Source: JAJVID01 sp036565725
GTDB lineage: Bacteria; Acidobacteriota; Blastocatellia; RBC074
Assembly: GCA_036565725.1 (NCBI GenBank)
Contig: DATCXQ010000444.1
Location: 1-14,478, forward strand
Reading direction: 5' to 3'
DNA: 14,478 nucleotides
Position numbers and translations under genes: made by a program. A model generated the notes under the pieces. The model did not search any database and had not been told where the DNA came from. It saw only the letters and a list, made by a program, of their open reading frames with translations. This document shows, one piece after another, positions 1 through 7,825 of this stretch; within the stretch, counting starts at the first letter, position 1, and every line of letters starts with the position of its first letter.

Positions 1-225
1 GCCGCTTGCTTACGCGCGCGGTACTGTACCGATCTCACGTGGTCTGATTTAGATCTCGCTCCCCAACCTCCGTTGGAAGGTTGCTGATTTCAGCATATTG
101 GGCGCGCCAAGATCTGGATTGAGGCGACGAGTCAGTACCGCGAGCGGTAGCGAGCGGTGCCTTCGCTAATGGGCCGCTCGCGGTACTGTTCCAGTCGGCG
201 CCTTGCGAAATTCAGATCTTGGTTT
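1..225. repeat. Nested inverted-repeat intergenic region
   Basis: This non-coding stretch lies downstream of the minus-strand dehydrogenase gene. An inner perfect inverted pair of 15 bp (CAGTACCGCGAGCGG) sits at 133-147 and 174-188. An outer pair matching 13 of 14 bases (CCAAGATCTGRATT) sits at 107-120 and 209-222, so the pairs are nested around one centre. A related GCGGTACTGTACC piece lies at 18-30. Inside the inner pair, GAGCGGTA-like units repeat at 142-158. No reading frame here looks like a protein. It is probably a dispersed intergenic palindrome family; copy number cannot be judged from one window. Confidence 0.75.
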
Positions 226-284
226 GCCGGGCATCTGGCTTGTAACCATCGAACAGGAAGCCGCCAGCGATCTCTTTCCTCGCC

Positions 285-1058
285 TCACTCCGGCGTCACA
301 TAAGCCGCTGTAATCCCGCCATCGACTAGAAAGTCTGTTCCCGTGATGTACGACGATTCATCCGAAGCCAGGAACAGCGCCGCCTGCGCGATCTCCTTCG
401 CTTCGCCGAAGCGCCCCATCGGGATGTGAACCAACCGCCGCTGCTTCTTATCTTCGGTGTTCAGGTAGCTCATCAGCAGTTCGGTACGCAGAGGCCCCGG
501 GCAGAGCGCGTTGACCCGGATGTTTTCGCGCGCGTGGATGACGGCCAGCTCTCGCGTCAGGGCCAGCACAGCGCCTTTGCTGGCTGTGTAGGCGATTTGG
601 GGCGTGGCCGCGCCCATCAACGCCACGAACGAGGCGGTGTTGATGATCGAGCCGCCGCCCGCGCGGCGGAGCGCCGGTACGCCGTATTTGCAGCCCAAGA
701 ATACCCCCTTGGCGTTGACGTTCATCGTCAAATCCCAGACTGATTCCTCGGTGGTGACGGCGTTGTCGTCGGAGTGATGCATGATCCCGGCGTTATTGAA
801 GAGCGCGTTGAGCTTGCCGAACTCTTTTTCAGCCACGGCGACCATCAGCTCACAGTCGGCGGCCTTTGAAACGTCGGCGTGAACGTAGACGGCGCGGCCT
901 TCCTGCGACCTGACTAACTCAACGGTCTCGTTTCCGGCCTCGTCATTGACGTCGACGACGACAACGCTCGCGCCCTCTCTGGCGAAAAGAAGCGCCGATT
1001 CGCGACCGATGCCGCCGCCCGCGCCGGTAATTAATGCGACCTTGTCTTTTAGCCTCAT
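285..1058 (-). CDS. Short-chain dehydrogenase/reductase (SDR), classical type
   Basis: This is a 257-residue NAD(P)-dependent oxidoreductase with a single Rossmann domain, the usual length for classical SDRs. Visible motifs are the cofactor glycine motif TGAGGGIG at 11-18 and D36 at the end of the second strand, which usually favours NAD over NADP. NNAG lies at 88-91. The catalytic tetrad is N115, S143, Y157 and K161 (YTASK). A PGP motif follows and the C-terminal VDGG is conserved. No signal peptide is seen, so it is cytosolic. The ATG lies 3 bases after the stop of the upstream TerB-like gene, so the two are co-transcribed and probably coupled. Substrate cannot be read from sequence: sugar dehydrogenases, 3-oxoacyl-ACP reductases and many alcohol dehydrogenases share these motifs. 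Confidence 0.93.
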   Translation of the reverse strand: MRLKDKVALITGAGGGIGRESALLFAREGASVVVVDVNDEAGNETVELVRSQEGRAVYVHADVSKAADCELMVAVAEKEFGKLNALFNNAGIMHHSDDNAVTTEESVWDLTMNVNAKGVFLGCKYGVPALRRAGGGSIINTASFVALMGAATPQIAYTASKGAVLALTRELAVIHARENIRVNALCPGPLRTELLMSYLNTEDKKQRRLVHIPMGRFGEAKEIAQAALFLASDESSYITGTDFLVDGGITAAYVTPE

Positions 1059-1061
1059 AAT

Positions 1062-1670
1062 TTATCTTTTAATCACTCTCCTGACCGCTTCCTCGCGTCC
1101 CTGGCCGATTTCAGCGGCGATGCGCGCGATCAACGCGCGTTCTTCGTCGGTGACGCCTCCGGGCCCAAAAATGCCGCTTGAAACCGCCGAAGCAATTTGA
1201 CTGCAATAAGTGATCAGGTCTTTGCGTCCGGCCAGGCGCTGTTCTTCCGGCAGAAGATCGAAGATGACGCGAATTGCCCGCAGCGAATTATCGAAGAACT
1301 TCTCCGAAGGCCTGTTCTCCAACCAGTGCGACAACATTTCATGGGCCACGCCGTCGGGCGGGACGCCTCGGGCCTCCGCGATTTTGAATATCATCTCTCG
1401 TTCGCGGTCAGCGACGCCGCCCTCGGCCCAGGCCACCTCTACGAGCGGGACTATGGGCAGTAGCGGAATCGTCTCCGACGTGTAGCCCAGGTCCTGCAAG
1501 GCTTCGAGAACATCCTGGTCGTCGACGCCCATCATTTCAGCCATCTTCTGGCGGTCGGCCTCGCGCTCCCGGCGCTCGCGCAACTTCTCGATCAGTTCCT
1601 GATTCTTCCTTCCGAAATACTCTTCTTCAAGCCAATGTTCGCGTTGAGCGAATTTATCTTTCTCAGCCAT
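1062..1670 (-). CDS. TerB-like domain protein (tellurite-resistance TerB fold)
   Basis: This is a 202-residue cytosolic protein. Residues 1-50 are highly charged and probably helical, rich in Glu, Arg and Lys. Residues 65-200 resemble the TerB all-helical fold. The typical element of a helix followed by an acidic turn (WAEGGVADRERE, about 81-92) recurs near the C-terminus (GPGGVTDEERALI, about 172-184). TerB proteins are metal-binding accessory proteins linked to stress and membrane functions; the specific role here is unknown. The ATG at 1670 is chosen because a GGGAGG Shine-Dalgarno (plus-strand 1675-1680) lies four bases upstream. A longer in-frame start at 1727 would bury that site. It is the first gene of an operon with the SDR gene. 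Family call is by pattern and moderately sure. Confidence 0.8.
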   Translation of the reverse strand: MAEKDKFAQREHWLEEEYFGRKNQELIEKLRERREREADRQKMAEMMGVDDQDVLEALQDLGYTSETIPLLPIVPLVEVAWAEGGVADREREMIFKIAEARGVPPDGVAHEMLSHWLENRPSEKFFDNSLRAIRVIFDLLPEEQRLAGRKDLITYCSQIASAVSSGIFGPGGVTDEERALIARIAAEIGQGREEAVRRVIKR

Positions 1671-1674
1671 AACG

Positions 1675-1680
1675 CCTCCC
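1675..1680 (-). promoter_or_regulatory. Ribosome binding site of the TerB-like gene
   Basis: On the minus strand the sequence reads GGGAGG, then four bases, then ATG at 1670. This decides the start over an upstream in-frame candidate at 1727, which has no comparable site. Confidence 0.75.
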
Positions 1681-1854
1681 CGTTCCAACCAGTTCAGAGT
1701 TGCCCGTCCCGAGTGGATCAGCAACAACAGGTTATAAGATCATGTAGATTGAGTGGCTATTTGTCACTTCAAATCACATATATAAGTTTACGGATGTCTG
1801 GGCGAAGCGCAAACCGGCGTCGGCGCCGCGAGCGGCGCTGTACAGAGGCCAAGT

Positions 1855-1883
1855 TTGACAAAGCCTGTGTCCGTCGCTAAATT
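1855..1883 (+). promoter_or_regulatory. Sigma70-type promoter, probably for alaS
   Basis: A perfect -35 hexamer TTGACA (1855-1860) and a -10-like TAAATT (1878-1883, four of six to consensus) are separated by exactly 17 bases. Transcription would begin near 1890 and give a leader of about 65 nt before the alaS ATG. A small hairpin (GCGCCG, loop CGAG, CGGCGC at 1823-1838) lies just upstream. The rest of the divergent spacer, 1671-1955, holds an AT-rich patch (about 1730-1795) that may serve the minus-strand operon, but no convincing minus-strand promoter was found. Confidence 0.6.
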
Positions 1884-1955
1884 TCATCTTTTCTACATCG
1901 CGAACGATCGCCCGCTAGGCTCTCGCCCCGATGGATATTGAAGGGGAACACCATT

Positions 1956-4613
1956 ATGACCGGAAACGAAGTTAGAACCACGTTCCTGAACTACTTTGCC
2001 AGAAACGGGCACAAGATAGTCAAATCGTCGCCCCTGCTGCCGGCGCACGACCCGACGCTGCTCTTCATCAACGCCGGGATGAATCAATTCAAAGACGTCT
2101 TCCTAGGCGTCGAGAAGCGCGATTACAAGCGCGCCGCGTCGTCGCAGAAATGCGTCCGCGCCGGCGGCAAGCACAACGACCTGGACGAAGTGGGCAAGAC
2201 CGCGCGCCATCACACGTTTTTCGAGATGCTCGGCAATTTCTCATTCGGCGACTACTTCAAAGAGGACGCGATCCGTTTCGCCTGGGATTTGCTGGTCAAT
2301 GAATGGAAGCTCGATCCCGAACGGATGTGGTTCACGGTATTTGAAGGCGATGATGAAGTCCCGGCGGATGACGATGCGGCTGCGTTGTGGGTGAAAGTCG
2401 GCGCGAAGCCCGAACGCATTCTGCGTTTTGGCCGCAAGGACAATTTCTGGCAGATGGCTGAAACTGGACCCTGCGGGCCGAACAGCGAGATCAATTACTA
2501 TCTCGGCCCGCAACCTGAAGATCCGAATTTCAACAGGCGCGAATACGTCAACGGCCCCGGCGACGAGACGGTCGAAATCTGGAACCTCGTCTTCATGCAA
2601 TATAACCGCATCGAAGAGGCTCCGGGGAAGTTCAGGCTAGAGCCGCTGCCCGCGCCTTCCGTGGACACCGGAGCGGGGCTGGAGCGCGTCACGGCGGTGC
2701 TGCAGGGCGTGAAGTCGGCTTACGAGACCGATCTCATCCGCCCGATCATCGATTTCACGGCGAAACTCGCAGGCAAAAAATACGTCTACGACGACAGCGA
2801 AGATAACGTCTCTATGCGCGTGATCGCCGACCACGCGCGCGCCACGGCCTTTCTGATCGCAGACGGAATCTTTCCGGGCAGGGACACGCGCGGATACGTG
2901 CTGCGCAAGATCATGCGGCGCGCCATCTGGCACGGAAACAAACTCGGATTCAAAGACATCTTCTTCGCCAAAGTTACCAATTTCGTTGTCGATCAGTTCG
3001 GCGAGGCCTTTCCCGAATTGCGTGAGACCCGAGGCGTCATCGAGCGCGTGGTGACGACCGAAGAGAAGCTTTACGGCTCGACGGTCGGCGCCGGTCTGAA
3101 TGTGCTCGAAGACGTGATGAAGAAGACCAGCGGCAAGGTCATTTCCGGCGCCGACGTCTTCAAGCTGTATGACACCTACGGGCTGAACTACGATCTGATT
3201 GAATATGTCGCCACGCAGCGCGGCTTCACGCTCGACCAGGAAGGCTTCGATGCCGAGCTTGAAAAACAGCGCCAGCGCGCGCGCGAATCGATGAAGGGCG
3301 GCGCGGCGAAGACCGTCAACCCCGTTTATCAGGAGATCGCCCAACGTGGGCGGAGCGAATTCACCGGTTACGCCGGCACTGAGCTTTCGGGGTCGAAGGT
3401 CATGGCGCTCGTCAGAAACGGCGAGTTGGTAGATGAAATCGCCGCGGGCGACGAGGCCGAGGTCGTTCTGGATCGCACGCCGTTTTATGCCGAATCGGGC
3501 GGTCAAGTCGGCGACGTGGGCGTGCTCGAAAACGAAGACGCGCGGTTGCTGGTAACCGACGCCTACTCGCCGACTTCTGGCGTGACCGTTCACCGCGTCA
3601 CAGTCGAACAGGGAGTGTTGAAAACCGGCGATGCGGTCAACGACCATGTCGATGCCGAAAAACGCGCTCGCACGATGGCCAATCATACGGCTACGCACCT
3701 GCTGCACGCCGCGCTGCGCGAAGTTCTGGGGCCGCACGTCAAACAGGCGGGCTCGCTGGTCGCGCCCGACCGCCTGCGCTTCGACTTCACGCACTTCGCG
3801 CCGCTGACTCAGGAAGAGATCGCCGAGATCGAGCGCCTCGTCAACGACCAGACGCTCAGGAACACGCAGGTCTCGAAAGAGGAGAGGACGCTGGACGAGG
3901 CCCTGGCAGGCGGCGCTATGGCGCTCTTCGGCGAGAAATACACCGACCGCGTGCGCGTGGTCAGCGTGTCCGGATTTTCGACTGAACTCTGCGGAGGCAC
4001 GCACGTCAACGCCACCGGCGACATCGGCGTCTTCAAGATCGTCTCCGACGCCTCGATCGCTTCGGGCACGCGCCGCATCGAGGCCGTCACCGGCAAGAAC
4101 GCTTACGAGCGGTTCGCGCTGAGCGAATCGTTATTGGCCGAAGCGGCCTCCCGGCTCAACACCGCCCCGCGTAGCCTGCCTGTCGAGGTCGAGCGGTTGC
4201 AATCGCAACTGCGCGACCAGCAGAAGGAGATCGAGCGGCTGAAGCTCAAACTCGCGCAGGGCGGCGCCGCCGCCGAAGACCAGGTGACGGAAGTCAACGG
4301 ACTGAAAGTCCTCGTCCGCAAAGTCGAGGGCCTGGGTAAAGACGGGCGGCGCCAACTGGCCGATTCGCTCGCGCGCAAAGTCGCGCCCGGCGTCGTCGTC
4401 CTCGGCGATGTCGATAACGGCAAGGCTTCGATTTTGGTGATGGTCTCCGCCGACGCGACGAAGAAGGTTCAGGCGGGCAAAGTGATCAAGGAATTGCCCG
4501 GCGCGCGCGGCGGCGGCAAACCCGACCTGGCCGAAGGCGGCGTCGAAACGGACAAGCTCGATGAGGCGCTGAAGGCCGCGCCGCAAGTAATCGAAAGAAT
4601 GCTCACCTCTTGA
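1956..4613 (+). CDS. alaS: Alanine--tRNA ligase
   Basis: This 885-residue cytosolic class II synthetase charges tRNA-Ala and clears mischarged Ser- and Gly-tRNA-Ala. The catalytic core opens with the usual N-terminal motif (FINAGMNQF), followed by RHHTFFEMLGNFSFGD (H85-H86 region) and WQMAETGPCGPNSE. Motif 3 is GAGLER at 239-244. The editing domain has the four zinc ligands H577, H581, C679 (CGGTH) and H683, each offset by 13 from the E. coli numbering. A short coiled segment (about 735-765) leads to the C-Ala domain ending in GARGGGKPDLAEGG. Length is normal. The ATG at 1956 is preferred over an in-frame TTG at 1938 because AAGGGGA (1941-1947) is correctly spaced for it. The gene appears intact, with its own promoter upstream. 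Confidence 0.98.
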   Translation: MTGNEVRTTFLNYFARNGHKIVKSSPLLPAHDPTLLFINAGMNQFKDVFLGVEKRDYKRAASSQKCVRAGGKHNDLDEVGKTARHHTFFEMLGNFSFGDYFKEDAIRFAWDLLVNEWKLDPERMWFTVFEGDDEVPADDDAAALWVKVGAKPERILRFGRKDNFWQMAETGPCGPNSEINYYLGPQPEDPNFNRREYVNGPGDETVEIWNLVFMQYNRIEEAPGKFRLEPLPAPSVDTGAGLERVTAVLQGVKSAYETDLIRPIIDFTAKLAGKKYVYDDSEDNVSMRVIADHARATAFLIADGIFPGRDTRGYVLRKIMRRAIWHGNKLGFKDIFFAKVTNFVVDQFGEAFPELRETRGVIERVVTTEEKLYGSTVGAGLNVLEDVMKKTSGKVISGADVFKLYDTYGLNYDLIEYVATQRGFTLDQEGFDAELEKQRQRARESMKGGAAKTVNPVYQEIAQRGRSEFTGYAGTELSGSKVMALVRNGELVDEIAAGDEAEVVLDRTPFYAESGGQVGDVGVLENEDARLLVTDAYSPTSGVTVHRVTVEQGVLKTGDAVNDHVDAEKRARTMANHTATHLLHAALREVLGPHVKQAGSLVAPDRLRFDFTHFAPLTQEEIAEIERLVNDQTLRNTQVSKEERTLDEALAGGAMALFGEKYTDRVRVVSVSGFSTELCGGTHVNATGDIGVFKIVSDASIASGTRRIEAVTGKNAYERFALSESLLAEAASRLNTAPRSLPVEVERLQSQLRDQQKEIERLKLKLAQGGAAAEDQVTEVNGLKVLVRKVEGLGKDGRRQLADSLARKVAPGVVVLGDVDNGKASILVMVSADATKKVQAGKVIKELPGARGGGKPDLAEGGVETDKLDEALKAAPQVIERMLTS

Positions 4614-4619
4614 CCTCAT

Positions 4620-4688
4620 CCTCGAAGTCGCACGAAGATCCACGAAGTTTACAAAACACCTTTCGTGGATCTTCGTGCGACTTCGAGG
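4620..4688. repeat. Perfect 27-bp inverted repeat between alaS and ABC permease
   Basis: The left arm 4620-4646 and the right arm 4662-4688 are perfect reverse complements, separated by a 15-nt loop. Each arm is built of near-repeats of CGAAG/CACGAAG type (for example CACGAAGATCCACGAA). The right arm contains the GAGGG that best serves as ribosome binding site of the next gene. No T-run follows, so it is not a canonical Rho-independent terminator, although an RNA hairpin this strong could still pause or stop polymerase. Confidence 0.92.
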
Positions 4689-4689
4689 G
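4685..4689 (+). promoter_or_regulatory. Ribosome binding site of the ABC permease, inside a hairpin stem
   Basis: GAGGG lies ten bases before the ATG at 4700. Four of its five bases fall in the right arm of the 27-bp inverted repeat, so in a transcript coming from alaS it would be base-paired. Confidence 0.5.
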
Positions 4690-4699
4690 CAAAACCACT

Positions 4700-5800
4700 A
4701 TGAATAATCTTGTCACTTCCAACCTCACTCATCACCCCGGCCGCACCCTGGCCAGCGTCATCGGCGTGGCGGTCGGCGTCATTCTTGTAGTCCTCACGGT
4801 CGGCCTCGTGCGCGGCCAATTACGCAACAAAGGGCAGCGCGACGCCAACATCGGAGTCGAAATCATGCTGCGCAAGGGCGGACAAGGCATCTCGCTGACC
4901 TCCGCCGATATGATCATCTCGGAATCCGACGTCGAAGCAGTGCGCGCCGTGCCGGGGGTGGCCGAGGCCACGCCCGTCGGACAAAACATCGAGATGGGCG
5001 CCAGCGGTGGCCTGGGCATTCGCCAGGTCGACGGCATAGATTTTCAGAGCTTCGCCGCCGCAAGCAATCTGCGCATAATCGAGGGCCAGCCGCTGCCGCA
5101 GTCGGGCGACGTCGCGATCATCGATTTCAAGGAGGCTGCGAAGGGTATCAAGGTCGGAGACAAGGTAAAGGCGCTGGGGCGCGACATGACCGTCGTAGGT
5201 ATTTTCGAACCCGAAGCCGGCGCGCGCATCAAGATCCCGCTCGCGACGATGCAGGAATTGTTGGGCGCGCCGGGCAAATGCTCGATGATCTTCGTCAAAT
5301 GCCAGAACGCCGCCGAACAGGAGGCGGTGGCCGCGCGCATCCTCGAAAAGTTCCCCGGCTACAGCTTTTTTCTGACGCGCGAACTGCCGCAGCTTTTCGC
5401 CAACGGCATTGCAGCCTTGAACGTCTTTCTCAACGTGGTGAAGGGACTGGCGACGGTGATCTCTCTGTTGATCATTCTGCTGACAATGTACACGACGGTC
5501 GCTGAGCGCACGCGCCAGATAGGCGTTATGAAATCGTTAGGCGCGTCGAAGTTCTGGATCGCATGGGTGTTCGAGAAAGAGGCTTTGCTGATCAGCCTGC
5601 TGGGCGTCGTCCTCGGCCTGGCGATCGCCATCCTGGCGCGCTACGCCCTGGTCAACGGCCTTGGTATGAATATCGACCTCGAAGCCAACTCGATCATTTA
5701 CTCCTCGGTCACCGGCCTTGGCGCCGGGCTGCTGGGCGCCTTGTACCCGGCGCTGCGCGCCGCGAGCCAGGACCCGGTCAAGGCTCTGAGCTATGAATAA
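4700..5800 (+). CDS. ABC transporter permease, MacB/FtsX type
   Basis: This is a 366-residue inner-membrane protein with the MacB/LolCE/FtsX layout. There is one N-terminal membrane helix (about 15-38), then an extracytoplasmic MacB-like domain (about 40-235). Three further helices follow (about 245-270, 290-318 and 331-354). The coupling segment AERTRQIGVMKSLGAS and the C-terminal P-ALRAA-DPVKAL signature are typical. Such permeases move lipids, lipoproteins, peptides or drugs, or act mechanically, together with a separate ATPase. No ATPase or periplasmic adaptor gene lies beside it in this window, so the partner is elsewhere. The ATG at 4700 is chosen over an in-frame TTG at 4610, since the extra residues would be translated hairpin. 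Substrate unknown. Confidence 0.93.
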   Translation: MNNLVTSNLTHHPGRTLASVIGVAVGVILVVLTVGLVRGQLRNKGQRDANIGVEIMLRKGGQGISLTSADMIISESDVEAVRAVPGVAEATPVGQNIEMGASGGLGIRQVDGIDFQSFAAASNLRIIEGQPLPQSGDVAIIDFKEAAKGIKVGDKVKALGRDMTVVGIFEPEAGARIKIPLATMQELLGAPGKCSMIFVKCQNAAEQEAVAARILEKFPGYSFFLTRELPQLFANGIAALNVFLNVVKGLATVISLLIILLTMYTTVAERTRQIGVMKSLGASKFWIAWVFEKEALLISLLGVVLGLAIAILARYALVNGLGMNIDLEANSIIYSSVTGLGAGLLGALYPALRAASQDPVKALSYE

Positions 5801-5924
5801 GAGGATCGAGGATCGAGGATAGAAGATCGAGAATCGCCTTACACGCGATGGCGCGATCCTCGATCCTCAATCCTCAATCCTCAATCCTCAATCCTCAATC
5901 CTCGATCCTCAATCCTCGATCCTC
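5801..5924. repeat. 7-bp tandem repeats in inverted orientation filling a spacer
   Basis: Directly after the permease stop codon come five units of GAGGATC with slight variation (5801-5835). A 19-nt centre follows, then ten units of RATCCTC (5855-5924). The left unit is the exact reverse complement of the GATCCTC version of the right unit, so the block can fold as a hairpin with slippable registers. It ends seven bases before the ATG of the next gene. Units vary only at one purine (G or A) on the right side. Tandem units of this length are prone to copy-number change. Confidence 0.95.
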
Positions 5925-5931
5925 GATTTAG

Positions 5932-6936
5932 ATGAACCTTCGCTCGCGCCTTCTCGCCGTTGTCTCCGCGCTTATCGGGCTGGCGCTTTTCATTTACATC
6001 ATCAAACAGACCGGCCTTTCCGAAATCGCGTCAAATCTGAGGGCGGTCGGCGCTGGATTCCTGTTAATACTCGCCGTTTCAGCGACTCGTTATTTGTCGC
6101 GCAGCCTGGCATGGTTGCGTTGTATGAATCCCGATGAACGCCGGGTCGGATTCTGGGCGCTGTGGCGGGCGAGGCTGGCCGGCGAGGCGGTCGGCGATCT
6201 GACCTTCGGGCCGGTGGTGGCCGAGCCGATGCGGCTCATTGCGCTCGGCGACAGGCTCTCGCTCTCATCTGGAATCTCGTCGCTGACGGTTGAAAACATC
6301 GCTTACGCGGTTTCGAGTTGTCTGATGGTGATGGCCGGAGCGGTCGCGCTGTTAGCCAGCTTCGGCCTGAATGAATCCGTGCGGACGGCCGCGCTCATCG
6401 CGCTCGCCGTAGTGGTTGCGCTCGTAGCCGCGCCGGTCGTGACCATCAGCCGCCGATGGAAGATAGGGTCGAACCTGCTTTCGGCCCTGACAAACCTAGT
6501 CGCGCGCGATGAAACGATGCGGGGCCGTATCGAATCGAAGATCGATCGGCTGCGCGAACTCGAAGATTACGTCTTCGACTTTTACGCGAGGCGCCCGCGC
6601 GATTTCTTCATTCTAGTGTTGTGCCATGCGGCCTTCCATCTCGCTGGCGCAGTGGAAATTTATCTGACGCTGCGGCTGATGGGACTCGGCGTGGATGTCG
6701 GCGCCGCGTTCACATTCGAGGCGGTCAACCGGGCGATCAACATGGCCTTCGCCTTCGTCCCGGCGCTCGTCGGAGTGGACGAGGCGGGCACCGGGGCGCT
6801 CGTCAAGGCCGCCGGATTCGGTTTCGATCATGGCGTGACGCTGGCGCTGATCCGCAAAATCAGAATGTTTTTCTGGATCGGAATCGGATTGGTTTTCCTC
6901 GCCTCGGCGCGAAAGGGAAGCGGTAAAGAAAGCTAA
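5932..6936 (+). CDS. Flippase-like integral membrane protein (LPG synthase TM family)
   Basis: This 334-residue polytopic protein has about eight hydrophobic segments. They start at 8-25 (VVSALIGLALFIYIIKQ), and the last ends near 328. The sequence pattern fits the lysylphosphatidylglycerol-synthase transmembrane family (PF03706, also AglD/HpnL-like). The central GEAVGDLTFGPVVAEPMRL and the late segment AFVPALVGVDEAGTGAL are typical of that family. It lacks the MprF catalytic aminoacyltransferase domain, so it is the membrane part only. Members are linked to lipid or glycolipid translocation. Its stop lies 4 bases before the deacetylase ATG, so the two are one unit. No Shine-Dalgarno is visible: the 7-bp repeat block runs almost to the start codon. 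No better internal start fits the N-terminal helix. Confidence 0.85.
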   Translation: MNLRSRLLAVVSALIGLALFIYIIKQTGLSEIASNLRAVGAGFLLILAVSATRYLSRSLAWLRCMNPDERRVGFWALWRARLAGEAVGDLTFGPVVAEPMRLIALGDRLSLSSGISSLTVENIAYAVSSCLMVMAGAVALLASFGLNESVRTAALIALAVVVALVAAPVVTISRRWKIGSNLLSALTNLVARDETMRGRIESKIDRLRELEDYVFDFYARRPRDFFILVLCHAAFHLAGAVEIYLTLRLMGLGVDVGAAFTFEAVNRAINMAFAFVPALVGVDEAGTGALVKAAGFGFDHGVTLALIRKIRMFFWIGIGLVFLASARKGSGKES

Positions 6937-6940
6937 CGGA

Positions 6941-7795
6941 ATGAAGAGACTAATCGTAAACGCGGATGATTTCGGGCTGACCAACGGCGTCAATCGCGCG
7001 ATCATAGAGGGCCATGCGCGTGGCGCCATCACCAGCGCGACGCTGATGGCCAACATGCCCGCGTTCGACGCGGCCGTCCGCCTGGCCAAAGACCATCCGT
7101 CGCTCGGCGTCGGATTGCACTTCAACATCACGCAGGGACCCCCCGTGGCCGACGCTTCGCGCGTCGGCAGCCTGATTGACGACTCCGGCGAGTTTTGGGG
7201 AACTAGCCAGGCGGTATTGATACGCATGCTGGCGGGGCGGTTGAATATCAATGAGGTCGTCATCGAATTGCGCGCCCAGATCGAAAAGGCTTTGAACGCC
7301 GGGCTGCGGCTGACCCACGTCGACAGCCACAAACATACGCACGCGCTGCCTCAGGTCTGCGAGGCGATTACCTCGACGATCAAAGATTACGGGGTCGGCG
7401 CCGTCCGGGCGCCGCGCGAGCGCTGGCGCTTCGACCGCGACGCGAAATCATTCAAGCTCATCACGCAGAGCGCCGGCGCGTTCGGATTATCGCAGTTGTG
7501 CCGGATCGGCGACGCGAGGCTTAAGAAATCGGGCGTGAAGACACCCGATTTTTTCTTCGGGGTCGCCCGCTCCGGATTCTGGACGAAGCCCTGGCTGATC
7601 GATCTGATCGAACGATTGCCCGCCGGCGCTAGCGAGCTGATGTGCCACCCCGGTTACGATGACGCCGAACTGGACGGAGTTAAAACACGCCTGCGGGCGT
7701 CGCGGGCGAATGAACTGCGGTTGCTCACCGACCCGGACATCGTCGCAAAATTGAAAGAGAATGACGTGAAGCTGATCAGCTTCTCCAGCCTGTGA
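6941..7795 (+). CDS. ChbG/HpnK-family (YdjC-like) carbohydrate deacetylase
   Basis: This 284-residue protein has the YdjC/ChbG fold. Members hydrolyse N-acetyl groups from small amino sugars; ChbG acts on chitooligosaccharides, HpnK on acetylglucosaminyl-hopanoids. The N-terminal NADDFG puts the metal and catalytic aspartates at D9-D10. GLHFNIT supplies H60, and SHKHTH supplies H130 with H132 and H134 nearby. D10, H60 and H130 are the likely metal ligands by family analogy. CHPGYDD lies near residue 240. There is no signal peptide, so it is cytosolic. The start follows the flippase-like gene by four bases. That coupling favours a lipid-linked amino sugar over free chitobiose, but no other hopanoid gene is in view, so HpnK proper is not proven. 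Confidence 0.88.
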   Translation: MKRLIVNADDFGLTNGVNRAIIEGHARGAITSATLMANMPAFDAAVRLAKDHPSLGVGLHFNITQGPPVADASRVGSLIDDSGEFWGTSQAVLIRMLAGRLNINEVVIELRAQIEKALNAGLRLTHVDSHKHTHALPQVCEAITSTIKDYGVGAVRAPRERWRFDRDAKSFKLITQSAGAFGLSQLCRIGDARLKKSGVKTPDFFFGVARSGFWTKPWLIDLIERLPAGASELMCHPGYDDAELDGVKTRLRASRANELRLLTDPDIVAKLKENDVKLISFSSL

Positions 7796-7825
7796 TGACT
7801 CCTGCATCCTCACCGAGAAAAAAGA

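Noticed and set aside
1938..1955. TTG start adding six residues to AlaRS
   Set aside because: That stretch contains the Shine-Dalgarno for the ATG at 1956, and AlaRS proteins normally begin near that ATG.
2637..4004. 455-codon open frame on the minus strand
   Set aside because: It lies entirely inside alaS, whose motifs are unmistakable; long antisense frames are expected in GC-rich coding DNA.
4620..4688. Hairpin as Rho-independent terminator of alaS
   Set aside because: The stem is strong but followed by GCAAAACC with no T-run, and the loop is 15 nt.
5855..5924. Ten short repeats as a possible CRISPR array
   Set aside because: The units are 7 bp and contiguous with no spacers, so it is a tandem repeat.
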